A stretch of 64,000 nucleotides of DNA from Aphodovivens sp036306585 (lineage in GTDB: Bacteria; Actinomycetota; Coriobacteriia; Coriobacteriales; Eggerthellaceae): the NCBI GenBank assembly GCA_036306585.1, contig JAXJZF010000006.1, forward strand, positions 124,001 to 188,000. The letters run 5' to 3'. Below the pieces are notes generated by a model. The model searched no databases. It was not told the DNA's origin and was given only the letters and a program-made list of their open reading frames with translations. Positions 8,684 to 17,034 of this stretch are shown here, in pieces. The translations under genes and the position numbers were made by a program. How positions within the stretch are numbered: the stretch's first letter is position 1; each line of letters starts with the position of its first letter.

Positions 8684-8719
8684 GCGAATTGGCATACCGA
8701 TAAAGATATGGCAATTCGC
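8684..8719. promoter_or_regulatory. inverted repeat upstream of nhaD
   Basis: GCGAATTGGCAT (8684-8695) and ATGGCAATTCGC (8708-8719) form 12-bp arms with one mismatch and a 12-nt spacer. The repeat begins 32 bases before the nhaD start. The size and symmetry suggest a dimeric regulator site or an mRNA leader hairpin. I could not place a convincing promoter relative to it. Confidence 0.5.
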
Positions 8720-8900
8720 TGCGCAAGTACAGGCCGCATTCGCCCGGCGAGGCCAACCGGGCGGGCGCTGGCGGCGAGCATCGGGAGGTCGTTCCACTAT
8801 GCGGATCCCGCCTGGTCGCGGACGCCGAAAACCCAGCTCCTTTTTGCCGCGCTCTTCGATAAATGCGGTCTTCACGCTGCCGTCGGGGCCGTTCGACACG

Positions 8901-8968
8901 TATAATGGGACGTTGCGAAAACATGCGCGCCGCGTCGGCTCTCCGAGGACGAGGCCGGCGCGGCGCGT
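8901..8968 (+). promoter_or_regulatory. leuS -10 box and strong leader hairpin
   Basis: A perfect TATAAT (8901-8906) predicts a transcript starting near 8913. Within that leader, 8925-8939 pairs with 8954-8968 along 15 bp, with two G-T wobbles and a 14-nt loop. No T run follows and no T-box core (TGGNACCGCG) is present. The hairpin is therefore a possible stability or translational element rather than a tRNA-sensing terminator. Confidence 0.6.
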
Positions 8969-9004
8969 CGAGCAGGAACGAGACCCGCGAAGAAAGCTGC
9001 GACC

Positions 9005-11569
9005 ATGAAACAGTACAACCCCCATGAGCTGGAACCCCGCTGGCAGAAGGTGTGGGAGGAAACCGGCCAGAATAAGGTGGAAGAGGACTCCTCCAAGCCC
9101 AAGAAGTACGTGTTGGAGATGTTCCCATACCCTTCGGGTGACATTCACATGGGGCATGTGAGCAACTACACTTACGGCGACGTGATCGCGCGCTATTCCC
9201 GCATGCGCGGCTTCAACGTGCTGCATCCTATGGGCTGGGACGCCTTCGGCCTGCCCGCGGAGAACGCCGCCATCAAGCACCACAGCCATCCGGCGAAATG
9301 GACCTACGCCAACATCGAGACGCAGAAAGCCAGCTTCAAGCGCATGGGCTTCTCCTACGATTGGGACCGCACCGTGGTGGCGTGCGATCCCGAGTACTAT
9401 CGCTGGGGCCAGTGGATTTTCCTGCAGTTCTGGAAGCGCGGCCTGGTGGAGCGCCGCAACAGCCCGGTGAACTGGTGTCCTAGCTGCAAGACGGTGCTGG
9501 CAAACGAGCAGGTGACCGAGGGCCGCTGCTGGCGCTGCGACTCCGAGGTTGAGAAGCGCGACCTCACCCAGTGGTACTTCAAGATCACCGACTATGCCCA
9601 GGAGCTGCTGGACGACCTTGACCAGCTTGAGGGCTGGCCCGAGCGCGTGAAGCAACAGCAGGCCAACTGGATCGGCCGCTCCGAGGGCGCCGAGGTGGAC
9701 TTCACGCTGGCCCCTGTGGAGGGCAAGGAGGACGCCGAGAAGAAGATCACCGTGTTCACCACGCGCGCCGACACGCTGTTCGGCTGCAGCTTCTTCGTGT
9801 TGGCACCTGAATACGCCGGCCTGCACGACCTGGTGTCCGGCACACCCTACGAGCAGGAGGTCATGGACTTCGCCGAGGCAGCCAAGAAGGTGAGCGCCGT
9901 CGAGCGCGCCCAGGGCGACCGCGAGAAGCACGGCGTGTTCACGGGCCGCCATATGATCAACCCCATCAACGGCGAGCGGGTGCCCGTGTGGGTGGCCGAC
10001 TACGTGGTGGCCGACTACGGCACCGGCGCCGTCATGGCGGTGCCCTGCGGCGACCAGCGCGATTTCGAGTTCGCCCGCAAGTACGACCTGCCCATCATTC
10101 CCATCATCTTGGGCGAGGACGATCCGCTGTACCCCCAGCTCAAGGATGAGCAGGGGCGCGTGGTCACTTCCGTCGACTGGGATGCGGCCTATGCGGCCGA
10201 GGGCATCCTGGTGCAGTCCGGCAAGTACACCGGCATGGTGGGCGGCAAGCACTCCGCCGGCGAGGCGGCCATCGTCGCCGACCTCGAGGCTGCGGGGACC
10301 GGCCGCCGCAAGGTGGAGTACCGCCTGCGCGACTGGCTCATCAGCCGCCAGCGCTACTGGGGCAACCCCATCCCCGCCATCCACTGCGAGCACTGCGGCG
10401 TGGTGCCGGTGCCCGAAGAGGACCTTCCCGTGATGCTGCCCGAGGACATCGACCTCGCTGCCGGCGAGACACTGGCCACGCATGAGGAGTTCGCCAAGTG
10501 CACCTGCCCCGTGTGCGGCGCTCCCGCCCGCCGCGAGACCGACACCATGGACACGTTCACGTGCTCCAGCTGGTATTACATGCGTTACACCGACCCGCAC
10601 AACTCCGAGGCGCCGTTCGACCCTAAGAAGGCCAACCACTGGCTGCCGGTCGACCAGTATATCGGCGGCATCGAGCATGCCATCCTGCATCTGCTGTACA
10701 GCCGCTTCTTCACCAAGGTGCTGCGCGACGAGGGGCTGCTCGACTTCGACGAGCCGTTCAAGAACCTGCTGTGCCAGGGCATGGTGCTGGACTCCCATGG
10801 CGATGTGATGAGCAAATCCAAGGGCAACGTGGTGTCGCCCGAGGACATGATCGCCAACTACGGCGCCGATGCCGTGCGCGCCACCATGCTGTTCATGGGC
10901 CCTCCGGACAAGGAGAAGCTGTGGAACGAGGACGGCCTGGCCGGCATCTACAAGTTCCTCAACCGTGTGTGGCGCCAGGTGAACGACCTGTGCGGCACCG
11001 CCGATGACGAGACGTTGTTCGCCGGCGAGGAGCATTCCTCCGATGAGGTGCACGAGGTGGCCAAGAAGGTGCTGCGCGAGCGCCATCGCGTGGTGGGCAA
11101 GGTTGCCGAGGACTTCGACCGCAATAACTTCAACACCGCCATCGCCGCCATCATGGAGCTGTCCAACGCGGTGGGCGACTACCTGCGCAAGACATCGCTT
11201 GAGCAGCGCCGCTCGTGCGACCATGCCAAGGCCTTCGATGCCGATCTGGCTGACACCATCGTGAAGCTGCTGGCGCCCATTGCCCCGCACTGGGCAGAGG
11301 AGTTGTGGCACACCGCGCTGGGTCGCGAGGGCTCGGTGCACTCCGAATCCTGGCCCGAATACGACCCCGAGATGGCGAAAGCCGACGAGGTGGAGATCGC
11401 CGTGCAGGTGAACGGCAAGGTGAAGGCCCGCATCACGGTTGCCGCCGATGCCGCCGATGACGATGTGCGCAGCGCCGCTCTGGCCGCGGTCGAGCAGGCC
11501 ATCGCGGGCAAAGAAGTGAAGAAGGCCATCGTGGTGCCCGGGCGCCTGGTCAACGTGGTGGCTAAGTAG
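9005..11569 (+). CDS. leuS: leucyl-tRNA synthetase
   Basis: This enzyme charges tRNA-Leu with leucine. It is a class Ia synthetase of 854 aa, normal for bacterial LeuRS. It has the HIGH variant HMGH (residues 48-51) in FPYPSGDIHMGH, the zinc-binding CPSC/CWRC and CEHC/CPVC knuckles, the CP1 editing domain, the KMSKS loop MSKSKGN, and a C-terminal tRNA-binding region. The ATG follows a GAAGAAAG-type purine tract. It is followed six bases later by truA, and both are probably co-transcribed. A tRNA-Leu(UAA) gene is also in this window at 60951. Confidence 0.98.
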   Translation: MKQYNPHELEPRWQKVWEETGQNKVEEDSSKPKKYVLEMFPYPSGDIHMGHVSNYTYGDVIARYSRMRGFNVLHPMGWDAFGLPAENAAIKHHSHPAKWTYANIETQKASFKRMGFSYDWDRTVVACDPEYYRWGQWIFLQFWKRGLVERRNSPVNWCPSCKTVLANEQVTEGRCWRCDSEVEKRDLTQWYFKITDYAQELLDDLDQLEGWPERVKQQQANWIGRSEGAEVDFTLAPVEGKEDAEKKITVFTTRADTLFGCSFFVLAPEYAGLHDLVSGTPYEQEVMDFAEAAKKVSAVERAQGDREKHGVFTGRHMINPINGERVPVWVADYVVADYGTGAVMAVPCGDQRDFEFARKYDLPIIPIILGEDDPLYPQLKDEQGRVVTSVDWDAAYAAEGILVQSGKYTGMVGGKHSAGEAAIVADLEAAGTGRRKVEYRLRDWLISRQRYWGNPIPAIHCEHCGVVPVPEEDLPVMLPEDIDLAAGETLATHEEFAKCTCPVCGAPARRETDTMDTFTCSSWYYMRYTDPHNSEAPFDPKKANHWLPVDQYIGGIEHAILHLLYSRFFTKVLRDEGLLDFDEPFKNLLCQGMVLDSHGDVMSKSKGNVVSPEDMIANYGADAVRATMLFMGPPDKEKLWNEDGLAGIYKFLNRVWRQVNDLCGTADDETLFAGEEHSSDEVHEVAKKVLRERHRVVGKVAEDFDRNNFNTAIAAIMELSNAVGDYLRKTSLEQRRSCDHAKAFDADLADTIVKLLAPIAPHWAEELWHTALGREGSVHSESWPEYDPEMAKADEVEIAVQVNGKVKARITVAADAADDDVRSAALAAVEQAIAGKEVKKAIVVPGRLVNVVAK

Positions 11570-11574
11570 GCTCC

Positions 11575-12396
11575 ATGCCGGAAGAGCCGACCCATACCCT
11601 GGCGCTCACGCTCTCCTACGACGGCGCGCCCTTCTGCGGTTTCGCCCGCCAGCCGGGCAAGCTGACCGTGCAGGGCTCGCTCGAGCAGGCGTTGCGCACG
11701 CTGTACAAGCGCGAGGTCCCCACCGTGTGTGCCGGCCGCACCGACGCCGGCGTCCATGCGCGCGGGCAAGTGGTCAGCTTCGATGTGACGGAAGGCGAGT
11801 TCGCGAGCAAAACCGCCCACAGCCTCATGCGCTCGCTCAACGCGCTGGTGCACGACAGCATGGCGGTCCGTGCCGCCCAGGAGGCGCCGTTCGGCTTCTC
11901 CGCGCGCTTCGACGCCGTCGAGCGGGAGTACCGCTACTACTTATACACGCCGCAAGCCCGCCCGGTCCTCATAGGCGGGCATGTGTGGCATTATCCCAAG
12001 CCGCTCGACTTGGAGGCGATGAGGGCGGGGGCAGCCCATCTTATCGGCGAGCATGATTTCAAGAGCTTCTGCATGGCTGTGTCGGCAGAGGGGCGGCCGA
12101 CGTGCCGCAACGTATCGCGCATCGACGTGGAGCGGATGAGCGCGTTCGCGGAAAACGACATGGTGCGCATCCGCGTGGTGGGCAATGCCTTCTTGCATTC
12201 GATGGTACGAACCATCGTGGGCACGCTGGTCGCGGTGGGTTGCGGACGGCGCACCCCCGAATGGGTGGCCGAGGCGCTCGCCGCGCGCGATCGCCGGGCA
12301 GCGGGCGAGACGGCTCCCGCCAAGGGTCTAGTGTTTTGGAAGGTGTCCTACGCGGGGTCGGACGGAAGCATTCCGCTTGTGGGGGTCCAGCGATGA
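11575..12396 (+). CDS. truA: tRNA pseudouridine(38-40) synthase TruA
   Basis: TruA converts uridines 38-40 in the anticodon arm of many tRNAs to pseudouridine. The 273-aa protein has the family core CAGRTDAGVHA with catalytic Asp57. It also has RSLNALV and the C-terminal FLHSMVRTIVGTL motif. It lies six bases after leuS, and its stop codon overlaps the next start as ATGA, so three genes are likely translated as a unit. Length is normal. Confidence 0.96.
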   Translation: MPEEPTHTLALTLSYDGAPFCGFARQPGKLTVQGSLEQALRTLYKREVPTVCAGRTDAGVHARGQVVSFDVTEGEFASKTAHSLMRSLNALVHDSMAVRAAQEAPFGFSARFDAVEREYRYYLYTPQARPVLIGGHVWHYPKPLDLEAMRAGAAHLIGEHDFKSFCMAVSAEGRPTCRNVSRIDVERMSAFAENDMVRIRVVGNAFLHSMVRTIVGTLVAVGCGRRTPEWVAEALAARDRRAAGETAPAKGLVFWKVSYAGSDGSIPLVGVQR

Positions 12397-12638
12397 GCAT
12401 CGCGGATCGGCTGTCCCAACGTAGGCGGGTACGTGCGAAACGACGTGCCGAAGTCGAGGCTCGGGCACGCGCGGTGCGCTCCGACATGGGGCGGCAGGCG
12501 GGAGCGGTGGCGTCGGCTCCCAGCAAGGCGACTCCGGCCAAGCTTCACCATATCTATTCGAGCCGCGACGACGCGCTCAGCGTGTTCGAGGATGCGGCGG
12601 GGCATGTGGTCGCCGTCCGCTCCCGGCACCTAGTGTAG
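12393..12638 (+). CDS. small basic protein translationally coupled to truA
   Basis: An 81-aa frame starts with an ATG that overlaps the truA stop (ATGA, 12393-12396). The N-terminal half is strongly basic and Arg/Ala-rich, probably helical (QRRRVRAKRRAEVEAR). The C-terminal half is a compact segment, LHHIYSSRDDALSVFEDAAG followed by HVVAVRS, that looks like a folded, constrained sequence. I do not recognise the family. The coupling to truA and the charge pattern would fit an RNA-associated factor, but that is inference. Codon use is like its neighbours, and it ends before a convergent gene at 12667. Confidence 0.65.
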   Translation: MSIADRLSQRRRVRAKRRAEVEARARAVRSDMGRQAGAVASAPSKATPAKLHHIYSSRDDALSVFEDAAGHVVAVRSRHLV

Positions 12639-12666
12639 CTTTCGCGCTGGCGGGCGGCCGGGCTTC

Positions 12667-13389
12667 CTAGCTGAATTCCACCACTCCGTAGGTGGCGCCT
12701 TCCCCGTCGCGCAGCGCCACGACGGCGCGATCGGGCTCCAAGGCGACGTGCGGGACGATGACGTCGTCCAGTGTCGCCGATCGGCGGTAGTCCACGCGCA
12801 GGCGCTTCGCTTGAACCTCGCCGGGAAGAGCTCCGAGGGCGATGCGCACGTACTGGCTGTTGTTCACACGCTCGTTGGTGTCGATGAGATCGCGGCGCAC
12901 GGTGAGCGGCTCGCCCGGTTCCAGCGACTCGGGCATCGCTATGCGGCGGTCTTCCGACGGCATGTCCAGCGGGGTGCCCATGCGGTAGGCGTCGATGTGA
13001 TCGGCCGAGGGGCGCACCGGCTTTCCCGCCGCGAGGTCGATGAAGCCCCAGGAGGAGTTGGCCCGTGCGATGAGGAAACCGTCCGCGTCGCGCAGGTAGA
13101 AATTCCTGCCCGCCGAAACAGTTTTGAACCGGTTGGCGTACGTCCCCACCGTCACCAGCTCGTTCAATCGAGGGTATCTATCCACCACCACGTGCCAATG
13201 CGTGAGCACCCAGGCTTTATGCGCAGCTTTCAGCCGTTCGGGCCCGTAGCCGATCTTCTCGGAATGGAAGATGCTGCAATCTTGGAAGATCTCGATGAGG
13301 GCGGGCAGCGACATCACGCCCTCGTGCGTGGTTTCGCTGTAGCGGATATGCGCGGCGAATTCGAACGCCGCCGGATCAAGCGGTTCCAT
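12667..13389 (-). CDS. acyl-ACP thioesterase (FatA/FatB family)
   Basis: This enzyme releases free fatty acids from acyl-ACP, often setting chain length. The 240-aa product has the double hot-dog layout of the family. The N-terminal half carries RYSETTHEGVMSLPALIEIFQD and the SAGRNFYLRDADG strand, then SSWGFIDLAAGKPVRP; the second domain carries DTNERVNNSQYV. In plant enzymes the corresponding stretch is D-x-N-Q-H-V-N-N, whose Asn and His are catalytic. Here Asn172 is kept but the His position is Arg174. The ATG follows AGGAGCATCC, a good ribosome site. It is convergent with the truA-linked small gene. The transcription unit appears to be single. Confidence 0.85.
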   Translation of the reverse strand: MEPLDPAAFEFAAHIRYSETTHEGVMSLPALIEIFQDCSIFHSEKIGYGPERLKAAHKAWVLTHWHVVVDRYPRLNELVTVGTYANRFKTVSAGRNFYLRDADGFLIARANSSWGFIDLAAGKPVRPSADHIDAYRMGTPLDMPSEDRRIAMPESLEPGEPLTVRRDLIDTNERVNNSQYVRIALGALPGEVQAKRLRVDYRRSATLDDVIVPHVALEPDRAVVALRDGEGATYGVVEFS

Positions 13390-13510
13390 GGATGCTCCTT
13401 GTGATTGTATGTGCCCCGTCAGGATAGCACGGCATGCTTGCTGGGATGCGGCCAGCGTCGGGAATGAAACCCGTCCGTCACCGAGCCGCCGCCTGCGCGG
13501 AAGCGGACGG

Positions 13511-14443
13511 CTAGCGGGTGCGTTGCGAACCGAACCAGCTGGCTAGGGAGCCTACGACCACCAGCGCTGCGCCCGCCCAGAACGTCGGCCCGGGCGCGGC
13601 GGAGAGGATGGCGGCGGTGGCGACAGTGGACAGCACGGGGGTGGCATAGGATGCGATGGACAGCATGCGCCCGTCGCCGCGGACAATGGCATGCCCCCAC
13701 AGCGCATAGCCGGCGGCGACGGCAGCGGCGGTCGCCGCGAGCGGTGCGAAATCGGCTATGCCCAGGTCGGCGGGGATGGGCGCGCCTTGCATGAGGAACA
13801 TCGCCCACATCGCGGCGGCCACTGCGATGAAGAAGTACGCGATGCCGTTTTCCCCGTCGGACACCTTCGGGGTGACGGTGTTGTACAAGCCCCAGAGGAG
13901 CGCCGCGACACCTGCCAACGCATACGGGGCAGGGTTCGTGAAGAGCTCCCCGAACGCCGAACCGCGCTCGAGCAGGTCCTGGCCGCCCACCGCCAGTGCC
14001 ACGCCCGCCGTGGCGACGACCGCCCCTGGCAGCACCGAAAGAAATTCCCGTCCGCGCGGCTCGCCATTGAGCAGCGCCCACAGAAGCACGGTGAACGTCG
14101 GCCACAGGTAGTTGAGCATGCTCACCTCGAGGGTTTGCGCCGGTGTGGCGGCAAGCCCCACCGCGATGGCAAGCAGCGCCTCGTATAGCACGAAGAACGC
14201 CCCGCTGCCGAGCAGAAACCGCTTGGACAGGCTGCGCAATGGGGTGGGGCGGTGGACGATGGACAGCAGGACGGCCCCGAACGTGTACACCAAAGCGCCT
14301 CCGAGCTGCGACCCGAAGGCGTTCATGGTGGCGCGTAGCAGCCCGATCATCAGGCTCCAGCACAGGATGGCGGCGAGCCCCATTAGCGTGGCGCTGCGCT
14401 TGGACGCTGGGAAGCCGGAGCGGTTGCGGGCGTTCGTCGTCAT
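13511..14443 (-). CDS. yddG: YddG-like aromatic amino acid exporter (EamA/DMT family)
   Basis: This is a ten-segment inner-membrane exporter of the drug/metabolite superfamily. Among DMT proteins it is closest in wording to E. coli YddG, which exports aromatic amino acids. The opening LMGLAAILCWSLMIGLLR, the central SMLNYLWPTFTVLLW and the GYALWGHAI motif all have direct YddG counterparts. The length of 310 aa agrees. The start at 14443 lacks a strong ribosome site, but no better start precedes the first membrane segment. Substrate is inferred from the family resemblance. Confidence 0.82.
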   Translation of the reverse strand: MTTNARNRSGFPASKRSATLMGLAAILCWSLMIGLLRATMNAFGSQLGGALVYTFGAVLLSIVHRPTPLRSLSKRFLLGSGAFFVLYEALLAIAVGLAATPAQTLEVSMLNYLWPTFTVLLWALLNGEPRGREFLSVLPGAVVATAGVALAVGGQDLLERGSAFGELFTNPAPYALAGVAALLWGLYNTVTPKVSDGENGIAYFFIAVAAAMWAMFLMQGAPIPADLGIADFAPLAATAAAVAAGYALWGHAIVRGDGRMLSIASYATPVLSTVATAAILSAAPGPTFWAGAALVVVGSLASWFGSQRTR

Positions 14444-14480
14444 GGGGATGGCGGGGCGGTTCGAGGGACGCCGGGCTGCC

Positions 14481-15617
14481 CTAGGCTTTCGCCAGGCACG
14501 AATCCAGCGCCGCTTCCACGGCGGCGCGGTCCATATGGCGCCCGATGATGCACAGGCGCGTGCCGCGATCGCCCAGCTGGGGGTCCCAGTAGGCTTTCAG
14601 CGTCGGGTCGGCCTCGAACTCGGCAGCCTGCTGGTTCTCTGGCATGGCGACGACGAACGGGCCGGTGCCCATCGCCGAGATCTCATGCCCTGCCTGTTCG
14701 AACATGTAGCGCTCGTCGGGGTCCTGCGCCGCCCAGATGATGCCCTTGGCGCGCACCACGCCGTCGGGCCAGTCGTTGGCGAGCTGTCCCAGTGCCTCCA
14801 GATCGAACGGCTGGCGGCGATCGTACACGAACGTCGAGAAACCGTACTCCAGCACCTCGGGGTTCTCGTGCTCCTCGGGATGGTCCATAGCGTCGGCCCA
14901 CACTGCCGAGTTGTACGCCTCCATGAAATCGAACCTGTCTGTGTCGAGGATCTCCTCCAAGGGCACCTCGCTGCGCTGCGCCTCCACGATCACCGCGTTC
15001 TTCTGCAGGCTGCGCACGATGGCGCGCAGCTCGGCGATCTGCTGGGCGCTCACCTTGTCCGTCTTGTTCAAGACGAGCGTGGTGCAGAACTCGATCTGCT
15101 GGATGAGCAGGCTTTCCACATCGTCTTCCTCGACGTCGCCGTCCACCAGGTCGTGGCCGCCGTTGAATTCGTCGTACATGCGGGCGCAGTCGACCACGCA
15201 CACGATGTTATCGAGTGCAAGCGGCGCCGTGCTCTGCTGGCTGTCGTCGCAGAAGCCGCTGATGGTGTAGGCGATGGGGATGGGCTCGCAGATGCCCGAC
15301 GCTTCGATGATGATGTAGTCGAAATCGTCGGAACCTGCGATGCGCGAAAGCTGCTCGGCAAGATCGTCCGAAAGCGTGCAGCAGATGCAACCGTTGGTGA
15401 GCGGGATGACATCCTGGGTGAGCCCGCCGTCGCGCACCAGGTTGGCGTCGACGTTGACCTCGCCGATGTCATTGACAATCACCGCGGCGCGGATGCCTTG
15501 GCGGTTCGCCAAGATGTGGTTTAGAAGCGTGGTTTTGCCGGCTCCCAGGTAGCCGGTGAGCAAGACGATCTTGGTGGGGGAGCTCGATGCCCTTTGCGCG
15601 GGTTCGCATTCTGCCAT
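14481..15617 (-). CDS. CobW/COG0523-family GTPase (metal chaperone-like)
   Basis: This is a G3E-family P-loop GTPase, a group that delivers metals, often zinc or cobalt, to client enzymes. The 378-aa protein has Walker A GYLGAGKTT (22-30), the metal-binding CxCC motif NGCICCT (C77, C79, C80), the switch region EASGICEP and a base-recognition NKTD. A C-terminal CobW_C domain follows. AGGA upstream of the ATG supports the start. It is ten bases from the diguanylate cyclase gene on the same strand, so both may be one unit. The client protein cannot be named; no cobalamin or zinc-uptake gene is adjacent. Confidence 0.88.
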   Translation of the reverse strand: MAECEPAQRASSSPTKIVLLTGYLGAGKTTLLNHILANRQGIRAAVIVNDIGEVNVDANLVRDGGLTQDVIPLTNGCICCTLSDDLAEQLSRIAGSDDFDYIIIEASGICEPIPIAYTISGFCDDSQQSTAPLALDNIVCVVDCARMYDEFNGGHDLVDGDVEEDDVESLLIQQIEFCTTLVLNKTDKVSAQQIAELRAIVRSLQKNAVIVEAQRSEVPLEEILDTDRFDFMEAYNSAVWADAMDHPEEHENPEVLEYGFSTFVYDRRQPFDLEALGQLANDWPDGVVRAKGIIWAAQDPDERYMFEQAGHEISAMGTGPFVVAMPENQQAAEFEADPTLKAYWDPQLGDRGTRLCIIGRHMDRAAVEAALDSCLAKA

Positions 15618-15626
15618 GATGGGTTC

Positions 15627-16754
15627 CTATCGATCGGAGGTGTCGTTCGTTCGCCCCTCATGATAGCGCTTCACCGCGCATCTGCTCTTACCGGCTTTTT
15701 TCGCGGCGTACAACTCTTCGTCAGCTTGCTTAAGCAGCTTCGAGAAATCCACATCTTGATCGTCGCTGAGCACGGTTCCCATGCTGATCGTGATGGGGGT
15801 TCCAATTATGGTGATGCTTTCTTCGGCAAGGCGAGTCGCCAGTTTTTCATAACGGCGTCGGATGATGTTGTCGTCGACCATGCGATCGGCTAGGACCATG
15901 AACTCATCACCGCCGAACCGGGCGATGAGGTCGGTGGGGCGATATAGCTCTATCAGGATGTCGCCCATGCGCGAAAGAACCCTGTCGCCGGCGTCGTGAC
16001 CGAACGTGTCGTTTACCCCCTTGAAGTTATCGATGTCGATGATGGATAGCGAGCAGGAAGAGCTCGGGTTGCGCTTTTCGAGGTACGTGCGTGCGGCGTC
16101 GAAGAAGGCTCGTTTATTGTACAGGCTGGAGAGCGTGTCTTGCTTGCTCATCGCTTCGTAGCGCAGCTTCAAATCGTGTGCATTCAGGCGCGATGCCATC
16201 ATCAGCTGCGATACGCACAAAGAGAAGAAAACCCCAGCGAGGACGCCGTAAATATCGTATTGGGCGATATAGGGGTTTTTGAAAACGAGCACCATGCAGG
16301 CGTAGAGCAGCTCTGCAGCTCCTAAAAGCCCGTAAGCTATTCGTGCGGGCATTACAAACAACGGGGGGAGCGCAATGCAGACAAGCTGCACGAAACTGCT
16401 GGGGGCATTGGGTCCGCCAAGCGTGTCGATGAGGATGACGCATGCGTATAGCATCGTCTGGAAGAGGGTGCAGAGCACGATAGACATGCGGTAGTTCGCG
16501 GTGTCTTTGGTCAGCCATGCGATCACGCAAACCAAGAGCGAAGCGGGCAGCATAAGGAGATGGAATACGCTTGGCGTCCAGTTGCCGATAAGCAAGAATG
16601 CCAATGCGATCAAGGCGATCAGCAAGATCACGGTGAGCGTCGAGGCGTAGCGGAGGGTGGATATGTTGTTCGCGGCGATCTCAGCATGCTCGTCCTTTAA
16701 ATAGCGATACCGGCGCTCGTATTGCGACTTGAGGAAAGACATTATTGAACCCAT
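15627..16754 (-). CDS. membrane diguanylate cyclase (GGDEF domain)
   Basis: The enzyme would make cyclic di-GMP from two GTP. The 375-aa protein has about six membrane segments in residues 39-185, then a GGDEF domain. The active-site GGDEF is at 281-285, and the allosteric I-site RPTD is at 272-275, correctly spaced for product inhibition. The metal-binding Asp is in SIIDIDNFKGVNDTFGHDAGD. AGAAGGG eight bases before ATG supports the start. The N-terminal membrane region is presumably a sensor whose ligand is unknown. Confidence 0.92.
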   Translation of the reverse strand: MGSIMSFLKSQYERRYRYLKDEHAEIAANNISTLRYASTLTVILLIALIALAFLLIGNWTPSVFHLLMLPASLLVCVIAWLTKDTANYRMSIVLCTLFQTMLYACVILIDTLGGPNAPSSFVQLVCIALPPLFVMPARIAYGLLGAAELLYACMVLVFKNPYIAQYDIYGVLAGVFFSLCVSQLMMASRLNAHDLKLRYEAMSKQDTLSSLYNKRAFFDAARTYLEKRNPSSSCSLSIIDIDNFKGVNDTFGHDAGDRVLSRMGDILIELYRPTDLIARFGGDEFMVLADRMVDDNIIRRRYEKLATRLAEESITIIGTPITISMGTVLSDDQDVDFSKLLKQADEELYAAKKAGKSRCAVKRYHEGRTNDTSDR

Positions 16755-17034
16755 GCCGCTAACCCTTCTGTTGCCGAGGCGTTCCAGTCATGTGAGGGTC
16801 ATTCTATGCTAAACCGGCGGTTAGCGACAATTGCCGGAAGCCGATCGTGATATATGGTGTATGGACATGCGCATGCTCGATGGGCGTAATGGATGCCGTA
16901 GTGGACGGCGTCCACTGATCGCAACGCTTCTCGCATTTCGATTGGCGAACCTTTGCGCAGGCATGGTATCGTAAAGCTGTATCTCCATGATCGCGGTCAC
17001 GCGTTATGAAAATCCAAGGGAAGGAGGGATGCTC
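16755..17034. promoter_or_regulatory. divergent intergenic region before the LuxR regulator
   Basis: This 280-bp gap separates the diguanylate cyclase and the LuxR gene. I see TTGCCG followed after 16 bases by TATGGT (around 16833-16860) as a weak candidate promoter, and a short palindrome CATGCGCATG near 16866-16875. No RNA gene or reading frame is convincing. The ribosome site AAGGAGGG (17021-17027) at its end belongs to the LuxR gene. Confidence 0.35.

Noticed and set aside
8901..9004. T-box riboswitch upstream of leuS
   Set aside because: No TGGNACCGCG core, no specifier loop, and the leader is too short. Only a simple hairpin is present.
7730..11341. A 1203-codon open frame on the minus strand opposite leuS
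   Set aside because: It is a shadow of the GC-rich leuS and nhaD coding sequence: low-complexity His/Val/Ala/Gly/Leu composition, no ribosome site, no family likeness, and leuS on the other strand is unmistakable.
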